Shown: positions 6,981 through 12,980 of the stretch, one piece after another
Layout of the letters: every line of letters starts with the position of its first letter
How positions within the stretch are numbered: position 1 is the stretch's first letter
Source of the DNA: JBBQDZ01 sp038237515
GTDB lineage: Bacteria > Actinomycetota > Thermoleophilia > Gaiellales > Gaiellaceae
NCBI GenBank assembly: GCA_038237515.1
Contig: JBBRYP010000085.1
Coordinates: 1-12,980 of the forward strand
Direction: 5' to 3'
Length of the DNA: 12,980 nt
The notes under the pieces: generated by a model
The model's input: only the letters and a program-made list of their open reading frames with translations
Database searches by the model: none
What the model was told of the DNA's origin: nothing
Translations under genes and position numbers: made by a program

Positions 6981-7235
6981 TCACCCTCCCGGCAGCAGGC
7001 GCTGGTACTTCGCCCGCATCTTCATCGCATGGATCGCCAGCTCTGAACCTTCGTCGCGCACGATCGTGACGATCTCCAACAGATCGGCGCTACGCGACGG
7101 ACCGAGGTACAGCCGCGTGTCGTCATCTTGGTCTTCGATCGCCATCGCGTGTGCCGTCGCATGCTCGATGTCCTCGTCGGTGATCCCGTGCTTGCGGGCC
7201 GACGGGTGGACATCCACAGGAGAATCGTAGTACAA
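6981..7235 (-). CDS. Probable toxin of a type II toxin-antitoxin pair (BrnT-like size and position)
   Basis: The protein has 84 residues, begins with TTG and is immediately upstream of the ribbon-helix-helix antitoxin. Motifs visible are HPSARKHGITDEDIEHA near the N-terminus, a central LYLGPSRSADLLEIVTIVRD strand pair, and IHAMKMRAKYQRLLPG at the C-terminus. The small size, the KHGI segment and the toxin-first order resemble BrnT-type RNase toxins, but I cannot confirm homology, and the H-x-ARKHG segment may define a separate family. A later GTG at 7217 is a possible start that would remove six residues. The upstream flank carries a partial palindromic repeat. The pair lies next to the restriction gene, a typical accessory or defence setting. 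Confidence 0.65.
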   Translation of the reverse strand: MYYDSPVDVHPSARKHGITDEDIEHATAHAMAIEDQDDDTRLYLGPSRSADLLEIVTIVRDEGSELAIHAMKMRAKYQRLLPGG

Positions 7236-7279
7236 AACCTTGGCGTCGTCGCCGACTCGGCTGGCCTGCAGATTGACCG

Positions 7280-7330
7280 CTTACCTCGAGACGCCTGCCG
7301 CGTGTCATCCACCGTGGCCACCTTCCGGGC
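7280..7330. repeat. Palindromic repeat, copy B (single arm), at the lipid kinase 3' end
   Basis: On the minus strand this 51-nt segment matches the left arm of the complete copy (11405-11455) at 47 of 51 positions. Inward of it (7266-7279) a TCAATCTGCAGGC stretch still resembles the centre of the complete copy (TCGATATGCAGGC), but the second arm is not convincing. It occupies the space between the lipid kinase and the toxin-antitoxin pair and contains the kinase stop codon. Confidence 0.72.
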
Positions 7331-8246
7331 CGGCTGTAGCCGGAACCCGGACTCGCAGCGCGCGGGGAACCACCTCGAAGCGTGCCGGGGTCGTCCCGGG
7401 CTGCTCGCCGTCCAGCTCGATCGGGAGTGGCTGATCCGCCTCGACCGAGACGGCGCTTCCCTGCAGGAGCTCTGCCTTCGGGTGGGGCAGGTGCTTGCCG
7501 CGATACGTCTTCGGGAGGGTGAGGAGCAGGTCGCGCTTCGTCAGGTCGCCGATCAGGAGGACGTCGAAGAGCCCGTCTCCTGGATCGGCTTCGGGGCACA
7601 TCATCATCCCGCCTCCGAAGTAGCGGCCGTTGGCGACGACGACATCGTGCATCCGCCCCTCGCGCTTCTCGTCACCGATCGTGACGCGAACGGTTGTGCT
7701 CCGCCAACGCGAGAAGACGGCTACCGTCGCCCAGGCGTAAGACGCTTTCCCGCCGAGCGCCTTCGAAGTCTCGTTCGTGCGCTTGGCGATCGCGCCGCTC
7801 ATCCCGGCGCTCGCGATGTTGGCGAAGTAGGACTTGCCCGGGCTGCCGTCCCAGGCGCGGAAGCTTGCGCGCCCCAGGTCGAGCTCCCGCGACGGCCCGG
7901 CAAGCGCAACCCGCACCGTGTCCTCGAAGCGGCTCGGGATGCCGAACGTCCGCACGAAGTCGGTTCCGGTCCCGCGCGGAACGATGGCGAGCTCGACTTC
8001 CGGATTCCCCGCCATCCCGTTCACCACCTCGTTCAGCGTCCCGTCGCCGCCGACGGCGACGAGCAGCTCCGCTCCGCCCTCGATGGCACGCCGCGCGAGC
8101 GCGGTCAGGTCGCCCGGGCGCTCGGAAAGCAGGGTGTCCCCTGTGAGCCCGAGGCCGGCGGCTCGCCGCGCAAGCTCAGGCCACCGCCGTCCGGTCGAGC
8201 CGTTGTCGGACGCCGGATTGACGAGGAAGACGGTGCGGCTAGTCAG
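7305..8246 (-). CDS. Diacylglycerol/sphingosine-type lipid kinase (YegS/DgkB/BmrU family); probable CTG start
   Basis: With a CTG start at 8244-8246 the product has 313 residues, normal for the family. It opens with the nucleotide-binding strand TVFLVNPASDNGSTGRRW (residues 5-22) and has the catalytic-domain signature VGGDGTLNEVVNG (65-77). The second domain has ANIASAGMSGAIAKR, VVANGRYFGGGMMMCPEADP and LPIELDGEQPG. These enzymes phosphorylate diacylglycerol or related lipids at the membrane with ATP. The frame is open only to 8279 and has no ATG, GTG or TTG before GTG 8027, which would remove the GGDGT loop. CTG overlaps the phosphorylase stop (CTGACTAG), implying coupling. The C-terminus (GPEGGHGG and stop) is encoded by palindromic repeat copy B. 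Confidence 0.85.
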   Translation of the reverse strand: MTSRTVFLVNPASDNGSTGRRWPELARRAAGLGLTGDTLLSERPGDLTALARRAIEGGAELLVAVGGDGTLNEVVNGMAGNPEVELAIVPRGTGTDFVRTFGIPSRFEDTVRVALAGPSRELDLGRASFRAWDGSPGKSYFANIASAGMSGAIAKRTNETSKALGGKASYAWATVAVFSRWRSTTVRVTIGDEKREGRMHDVVVANGRYFGGGMMMCPEADPGDGLFDVLLIGDLTKRDLLLTLPKTYRGKHLPHPKAELLQGSAVSVEADQPLPIELDGEQPGTTPARFEVVPRALRVRVPATAGPEGGHGG

Positions 8247-8955
8247 CCCCGGCCGTGACGGTGTCGAGAGCGACCCGCGTCATGCGGTCTACCGCCGCCC
8301 TCAGCTCGTCGTCCGAGATGCGGGTGAACTCGCCCTCGACGACGATGTCGCTCACCGTGAGCAGGCAACCGGCCTCGACGCCGCGAATGGCGCCGACGGT
8401 GAAGAGGGCGGCCGCCTCCATCTCCACGGCGAGGACGCCTCGCTTCGACCACCGCTCGTACTGCCCCTCGTCAGGGTTGTAGAAGAGGTCGCTCGAAACG
8501 ATCGAGCCCACGTGGAGCGGCTGGCCGAGCTCCTTGGCGGCGTGCACGGCGCCGTGGATCAGTTCCCAGCTCGCGGTCGGGCAATGGGGCTCGTTGCCCA
8601 CCAGGTGCATGGCCGTGGCGTCGGCAGGAACCGCCGAGAGCGCGACGATCACGTCGCCCAGCGCGTGGTGGGGCTGCAGCCCGCCGCAGGTCCCGACCCG
8701 CATCAGTTTCTTCACGCCCAGCTGCACGAGTTCCTCGAAGACGATCGTCGCGCCCGGGCAGCCCATCCCGGTTCCCTGGACGGAGACGGGTCTCCCGTTC
8801 CACTCGCCCGTGTACCCCAGTAGGCCCCGCTCCTCGTTACATACGCGGAAGTTCCCCAAGTAGGTCTCGGCGATGTACTTCGCGCGCAGGGGGTCGCCGG
8901 GAAGGAGGCAGGCCTCGGCGAAGTCGCCGGGATTCGCGCGGATGTGGATCGGCAT
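8239..8955 (-). CDS. deoD: Purine-nucleoside phosphorylase, DeoD type
   Basis: The protein has 238 residues, matching hexameric PNP. It catalyses phosphorolysis of purine (deoxy)nucleosides to base and (deoxy)ribose-1-phosphate in the cytoplasm for purine salvage. Conserved positions visible with near-DeoD numbering are His4, Gly20 and Arg24 in LLPGDPLRAKYIAE, Arg43, and Arg86 with the MRVGTCGG phosphate loop. VLAVEMEAAALF (nucleoside-binding Met-Glu) and the catalytic-region TVSDIVV follow. The ATG at 8953-8955 has no Shine-Dalgarno; a TAGGCT box eight bases upstream suggests a leaderless mRNA. The lipid kinase follows with overlap. Salvage fits with hpt further along the window. Confidence 0.94.
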   Translation of the reverse strand: MPIHIRANPGDFAEACLLPGDPLRAKYIAETYLGNFRVCNEERGLLGYTGEWNGRPVSVQGTGMGCPGATIVFEELVQLGVKKLMRVGTCGGLQPHHALGDVIVALSAVPADATAMHLVGNEPHCPTASWELIHGAVHAAKELGQPLHVGSIVSSDLFYNPDEGQYERWSKRGVLAVEMEAAALFTVGAIRGVEAGCLLTVSDIVVEGEFTRISDDELRAAVDRMTRVALDTVTAGAD

Positions 8956-8963
8956 CGGAGGGA

Positions 8964-8973
8964 AGCCTAGAGT
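8964..8973. promoter_or_regulatory. Overlapping divergent -10 boxes of deoD and the GNAT gene
   Basis: The ten bases AGCCTAGAGT read TAGGCT on the minus strand (8969-8964), eight bases before the deoD ATG. They read TAGAGT on the plus strand (8968-8973), 20 bases before the GNAT TTG. Both fit TANNNT and share the two bases 8968-8969. The whole divergent intergenic space is only 38 bp, so two independent promoters with separate -10 elements hardly fit. Confidence 0.4.
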
Positions 8974-8993
8974 GTCGCGGCATCGCGGCGAAA

Positions 8994-9770
8994 TTGACCG
9001 AGCCGACCCTCGACGCGATCCTCGACTTCTGTGCCGAGGATCCAGTCGAGCGCGTCTTCCTGGAGGACGTCGCTCGGCGGGGCCTCGGGCATTTCGCGGC
9101 GCTCGCCGGGCACGACGGGCGGCTCACCGCCCTCTGCCACGTCGGCGCGAACGTCGTGCCGTCAGGAAGCGGGTGCGCCGGGTTCGCAAAGGTCGCAGCC
9201 CGCAACCGGGCGCGGATGATGATCGGTGACGAAGAGGCAGTGAGCGCGCTGTGGGAGTCGGCGCGACCGAGGCTTCCGATTCCTCGCGAGGACCGGCCGA
9301 GCCAGCCCGTCTACGTCCTCGAAGCCGCGCCGTCCGAGGCTACGGGAACCGGCTTGCGCGAGGCGCGGCCGCTCGACCTCGACCTGCTGATCCCCGCGTG
9401 CGCGGCCGCCCATAGGGAGGAACTCGGCGTCGACCCGCTCCGCCGCGACCCAGAGGGGTTCCGCTGGCGGACGCGTGCGCAGATCGAGGAGGGGCGATCG
9501 TGGCTTTGGGAGGAGGGGGGCCGCATCCTGTTCAAAGCGGAGGCCTCGGCATGGACGCCGCGGGCTGTCCAGCTCCAGCAGGTCTGGGTAGACCCGTCAG
9601 TGCGCGGCCTCGGGAACGCCCAGCGGGGGATGCGCGATCTGTGCGCCCTCCTACTCGCGCGCGTTCCGCGCGTCTGCCTGTTCGTGCGAGCCGAGAACGC
9701 ACCGGCGATTCGGGTGTACGAGGCCGTCGGCATGCGCCGGGTCGGGTACTACAGGAGCATCATCTTCTAG
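8994..9770 (+). CDS. GNAT-family N-acetyltransferase with DUF4081-type N-terminal domain
   Basis: The protein has 258 residues in two parts. The N-terminal part (about 1-110, LDAILDFCAEDPVERVFLED and a region with GCAGFAKVAARNRARMMIGD) resembles DUF4081, an actinobacterial partner domain of GNAT proteins. The C-terminal part (about 120-258) is a GNAT fold with the acetyl-CoA pyrophosphate loop VRGLGNAQRG (203-212) and the FVRAENAPAIRVYEAVGMRR segment typical of the last helix and strand. It transfers an acetyl group from acetyl-CoA; the acceptor is unknown. It starts with TTG at 8994, with no good Shine-Dalgarno, and is divergent from deoD over 38 bp. Its stop is followed directly by very G-rich sequence and the large inverted-arm element. 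Confidence 0.85.
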   Translation: MTEPTLDAILDFCAEDPVERVFLEDVARRGLGHFAALAGHDGRLTALCHVGANVVPSGSGCAGFAKVAARNRARMMIGDEEAVSALWESARPRLPIPREDRPSQPVYVLEAAPSEATGTGLREARPLDLDLLIPACAAAHREELGVDPLRRDPEGFRWRTRAQIEEGRSWLWEEGGRILFKAEASAWTPRAVQLQQVWVDPSVRGLGNAQRGMRDLCALLLARVPRVCLFVRAENAPAIRVYEAVGMRRVGYYRSIIF

Positions 9771-9860
9771 CGGGGGGCGCGGAGGGCGGGGTTGCGGAGC
9801 GCAACGAGTGCGACCGGGGGCGCGGCGAGGGGCGGGGGATGCGAGGGGCGCGAATTGAGT

Positions 9861-10324
9861 CGCTCCGCTTTTCCGGGGGGCTCTCGCCCCCCGAGTCCCC
9901 CGCCGGCGTTGCGGAAGTTGGATTTATCGCTGCGGCTTCGCCTCCGCTCCAAGGGGGAACTCGAGTTCCCTCCTTCGCCCCTTCCGGGCCCATGCAACTC
10001 GCCTTCCGGCTCGTGCATACCAGACAGTCCTCCAAGAACGCCGAGGCAGACCACTGGGCACAGACGCTTCCCATCACCGTCCCGGGTTGGGTTTCTCCAT
10101 CACCCGTCACGGGCAGCCCAGCGGTTCGTCCCCGGGCGCGCTTGCTTGTCGGAGCCTCCCATTGGTATCTGCGGGCCGACGGCCCAGTCCAGTTGTGCCG
10201 AGGGGGTTGATGGGGGAAAGCCACTTTCCCCGATCCAGCGGAGCCGAAGGCGGAGCGTCCAACTGCTCCCCCGGTATGGCCGCCGGGGGACTCGGGGGGC
10301 GAGAGCCCCCCGGAGAGGGGAGCG
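9861..10324. mobile_element. Composite element with about 100-bp inverted arms, no recognisable protein (MITE-like or structured RNA)
   Basis: The gap 9771-10416 holds no gene I can support. Within it 9873-9902 and 10284-10313 are a perfect 30-nt inverted pair, each with a G6/C6 hairpin. Moving inward both arms carry, in mirror order, AGTTGGA (9916-9922, complement 10258-10264), a small TTC-loop hairpin (GGCTTCGCC 9934-9942; GCCTTCGGC on the complement of 10243-10251), and a G-rich stem (palindrome 9955-9970; stem 10213-10231 with loop CCA). Outward, GCTCC similarity reaches 9861 and 10324. The core 9971-10212 is less GC-rich and has its own stems, for example GGGCC-GAC-GGCCC at 10173-10185. 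Frames through it look like low-complexity noise. It may be a non-autonomous element, a pair of opposed REP-like units, or an unknown RNA. The stretch 9771-9860 is G-rich with nothing identified. Confidence 0.55.
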
Positions 10325-10416
10325 TCTACTCCGAGATGCCAGGCCGCAGCGGCAGGCCTCTCCACCCGCCCGGCCCCCTTCGCCCGAGGGTGAGTGCGAA
10401 GCGATTAACTTCCGGC

Positions 10417-11430
10417 GTGGAACCGGTCGCCCTGCGAGTACGCGTCGAGGCGCACATCCGCCGCCACGACCTGATCGAGCCCGGCGTCGGCGTGACCTGC
10501 CTGGTTTCCGGCGGGGCCGACTCGACCTGCCTCTGGCATGTCCTCCGCGAGCTCGGCTACGAAGTCTCGGCGCTGCACGTCAACCACCGCCTGCGCGGGG
10601 AGGAATCCGTCACCGATGCCCGGTTCTGCGAGGAGGCGCTCGGAGCGAGGGTCGTAGATGCACCACCGCTGGGCCGGCCGACCGAGGCGCACCTGCGCGA
10701 CCTGCGCTACGAGGTCGCGGCCGGCCCCCTTCGCGCGACCGGCCACACGGCCTCCGATCAGGTCGAGACCGTGCTCTACCGCCTCGTCTCGAGCGGGACG
10801 ATGGGCGCAATCGACACGAGGCGTGCCGACGGGGTGGTGCGGCCGCTGCTGACCGTCTGGCACTCGGAGACCGTGGCCTACTGCCTCGAAGAAGGTCTGG
10901 CTTTCCGCAGGGACAGCTCGAACGCCGATACGAAGCGAGGCCTGATCCGCGACGAGATCCTGCCGCTCCTGCGCCGCCTCCACCCCGGTGCGGACGAGAA
11001 CCTCCTCGGTCTGGCGGACGAGCCGCCGCGGCTGCCGCGCGGTCTCGCCCGGACACTCTCAGACCTTCTCCGCTCGCGCAACGGGACCAAGGAGGCCGAC
11101 CTCGGCCATGGCCTGCGCGCGGTACGCGAGTACGGCCGGGTCTCGCTCTCGCGGGGCCCGATCCGGTGGGGCCCGTGGACGATCGACGCCGACGACCCGG
11201 CGCTGGAGGTTCGCGCCTGGCGCGCTGGCGACCGCCTCGCGGGGCGCAGTCGGAAGATCCAGGACGTTTTCGTCGACGCAAAGGTGCCTCGCGCGGAACG
11301 TGCGAATTGGCCCCTGGTGGTGCGAGAGGAAGAGGTTGTCGCCGTGCCCGGGATCGTGGAGACTCCGGGTGTGCGCGCCGACCGCTCCGAGCCTTTAGGG
11401 GCCTGCCCGGAAAGTGGCCACGGTGGATGA
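10417..11430 (+). CDS. tilS: tRNA(Ile)-lysidine synthetase
   Basis: TilS converts the wobble cytidine of tRNA-Ile(CAU) to lysidine using ATP and lysine, switching it from Met to Ile reading; it is essential and cytoplasmic. The PP-loop SGGADS is at residues 31-36, followed by HVNHRLRGEES, the ATGHTASDQVETVLYRL motif, a VRPLL segment and DSSNAD near the end of the catalytic domain. The C-terminal substrate-binding part has GDRLAGRSRKIQDVFVDAKVPRAERANWPL. From GTG 10417 the product has 337 residues; GTG 10390 is an alternative adding nine residues. Neither has a convincing Shine-Dalgarno. The final residues (GACPESGHGG and stop) come from the palindromic repeat that begins at 11397. The order tilS, hpt, ftsH is common in Actinomycetota. 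Confidence 0.93.
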   Translation: MEPVALRVRVEAHIRRHDLIEPGVGVTCLVSGGADSTCLWHVLRELGYEVSALHVNHRLRGEESVTDARFCEEALGARVVDAPPLGRPTEAHLRDLRYEVAAGPLRATGHTASDQVETVLYRLVSSGTMGAIDTRRADGVVRPLLTVWHSETVAYCLEEGLAFRRDSSNADTKRGLIRDEILPLLRRLHPGADENLLGLADEPPRLPRGLARTLSDLLRSRNGTKEADLGHGLRAVREYGRVSLSRGPIRWGPWTIDADDPALEVRAWRAGDRLAGRSRKIQDVFVDAKVPRAERANWPLVVREEEVVAVPGIVETPGVRADRSEPLGACPESGHGG

Positions 11431-11561
11431 CAGGCGGCACGCGTCTCGAGGCAAGGACGCAGGGAGCGTCGATATGCAGGCATATCTGCGCGACCGAGGA
11501 CGCCGCATCGAGGCGCGTGACGCCTGTCAGGCGCCCTGGCTCACTTTCCGGACAGGCCCTT
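11397..11561. repeat. Palindromic repeat, copy C (complete, 165 bp), between tilS and hpt
   Basis: The element is a long imperfect palindrome centred at 11478-11479. The ends pair at 18 of 20 positions (11397-11416 against the complement of 11542-11561). An inner block with TGACAGGCG, CACGCG and CTCGA occurs in both arms, and the centre is GATATGC-AG-GCATATC (11471-11486). It starts inside the tilS coding region, contains the tilS stop, and ends 12 nt before the hpt ATG, so it forms most of the intergenic space. A transcript across it would fold into one long hairpin. Copies A and B in this window belong to the same family. No protein is encoded. A MITE-like or REP-like origin is inferred. 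Confidence 0.8.
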
Positions 11562-11573
11562 AGTGCACCGGTG

Positions 11574-12134
11574 ATGCACCAGACCGAGCTCGAGCGGGGC
11601 GTCGGGGAGATCCTGATCGACGCGGACGCGCTGCGTGCCCGCATCGCGGAGCTCGGCGAGGAGATCTCGGGGCACTACGAGGGTCGCGACGTGCTCCTGA
11701 TCGGCGTCCTCAAAGGTGCCGTCTTCTTCATGGCCGACCTCATGCGGCACCTCACCGTCCCGTGCGAGGTCGACTTCATGGCGATCTCGAGCTACGGCGC
11801 CGCGACCGACTCGTCGGGCGTGGTGCGGATCCTGAAGGATCTCGACATCAACATCGAGGACCGGGACGTGCTCGTCGTGGAGGACATCATCGACTCGGGC
11901 CTCACCCTCTCCTACCTGATTCGCAACCTCGAGTCGCGCGCCCCCGCGAGCCTCGAGATCTGCGCGCTGATGACGAAGCCCGAGCGTCGCGAGATCGACG
12001 TGCCGGTGCGCTGGATCGGCTTCGAGATTCCGAACCGGTTCGTGATCGGCTACGGCCTGGACTTCGCCGAGCGCTACCGGAACCTCCCGTACGTGGGCGT
12101 CCTCTCGCCGGAGCTCGTGCCGGAAGGAGCTTGA
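11574..12134 (+). CDS. hpt: Hypoxanthine phosphoribosyltransferase
   Basis: The 186-residue cytoplasmic enzyme converts hypoxanthine or guanine plus PRPP to IMP or GMP plus pyrophosphate. Visible motifs are the LKG loop (46-48), SSYG with the flexible loop (72-75), the PRPP-binding VVEDIIDSGLTLSYL (101-115), the base-binding Lys in MTKPER, and DFAERYRNLPYVG (163-175). The ATG at 11574 was chosen; the adjacent in-frame GTG at 11571 is equally possible. No Shine-Dalgarno is visible, because the palindromic repeat ends just upstream. The element may therefore carry or disturb hpt expression signals. It pairs functionally with deoD in purine salvage. Confidence 0.95.
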   Translation: MHQTELERGVGEILIDADALRARIAELGEEISGHYEGRDVLLIGVLKGAVFFMADLMRHLTVPCEVDFMAISSYGAATDSSGVVRILKDLDINIEDRDVLVVEDIIDSGLTLSYLIRNLESRAPASLEICALMTKPERREIDVPVRWIGFEIPNRFVIGYGLDFAERYRNLPYVGVLSPELVPEGA

Positions 12135-12216
12135 GGTCCGTTCCCGGAGAAGAACCCGGGTGTCTGACGTGCCCTCGACGAAGGACCGGAGGCGCTGGAG
12201 CGCGAATCCAGGCTGC

Positions 12217-12222
12217 TACCCT
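12217..12222 (+). promoter_or_regulatory. Candidate -10 box of ftsH
   Basis: TACCCT fits TANNNT and lies 15 nt before the GTG start. A GGAG at 12229-12232 stands five bases before the start codon as a Shine-Dalgarno. The 103-bp gap after hpt could therefore hold a separate ftsH promoter. Confidence 0.3.
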
Positions 12223-12237
12223 GACTCCGGAGCCTAG

Positions 12238-12980
<743 letters not shown>

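Noticed and set aside
8027..8239. Lipid kinase beginning at GTG 8027
   Set aside because: It would lack the GGDGT loop and the N-terminal nucleotide-binding strand that are encoded in the same frame immediately upstream.
9971..10212. Group II intron, tmRNA, SRP RNA or cobalamin riboswitch in the core of the element
   Set aside because: I looked for GTGCG ends, a domain V stem, the CCGGAAGGAAGCAG SRP loop and riboswitch boxes; only short chance matches were seen, so no known RNA is called.
9760..10365. 201-codon minus-strand frame through the inverted-arm element
   Set aside because: The composition is low-complexity Pro/Ser/Arg dictated by G/C-rich hairpins, and no family is recognised; an alternative plus-strand frame is equally open.
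9792..11573. N-terminal extension of the hpt frame to give a 780-residue protein
   Set aside because: It crosses the inverted-arm element, tilS in another frame and the palindrome; Hpt families start at about 11574.

Overview
This is high-GC bacterial DNA. The order tilS, hpt, ftsH, the DUF4081-type GNAT acetyltransferase, the frequent GTG/TTG starts and the TANNNT -10 boxes very close to start codons all point to Actinomycetota. Protein style suggests a deep lineage such as Thermoleophilia, but that placement is inference and no marker RNA is present.

Layout. (1) 1-3390: a palindromic repeat (9-130); a minus-strand 4HBT thioesterase; a two-gene exported unit of L,D-transpeptidase and a Cys-rich secreted protein of unknown function, joined by a 4-nt GTGA overlap; and a small coiled-coil protein with its own promoter. 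(2) 3390-7330: an accessory block on the minus strand with a toxin-antitoxin pair and a very large single-chain DUF262/DUF1524 (GmrSD-like) modification-dependent restriction protein. Copies of one palindromic repeat family lie at both edges of this block. (3) 7305-9770: a lipid (diacylglycerol-type) kinase downstream of and overlapping purine nucleoside phosphorylase on the minus strand, with a divergent GNAT acetyltransferase. (4) 9771-10416: a long intergenic stretch holding a composite element with about 100-bp inverted arms. (5) 10417-12980: tilS, a nearly complete 165-bp palindromic repeat, hpt, and the 5' part of ftsH, which runs off the window.

The most interesting points are these. 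The restriction protein has no ATG/GTG/TTG that would include its conserved N-terminus; the evidence favours an ATT start behind a strong Shine-Dalgarno, and a default gene call at 6262 would lose the QRTYSW and DGQQR motifs. The lipid kinase likewise lacks a canonical start and probably uses CTG overlapping the upstream stop. One dispersed palindromic repeat family occurs at three gene ends: it brackets the restriction/toxin-antitoxin block and supplies the same reading-frame tail and stop codon (PE-S/G-GHGG-stop) to two unrelated proteins, TilS and the lipid kinase. I saw no CRISPR array, tRNA, rRNA, or recognisable transposase.
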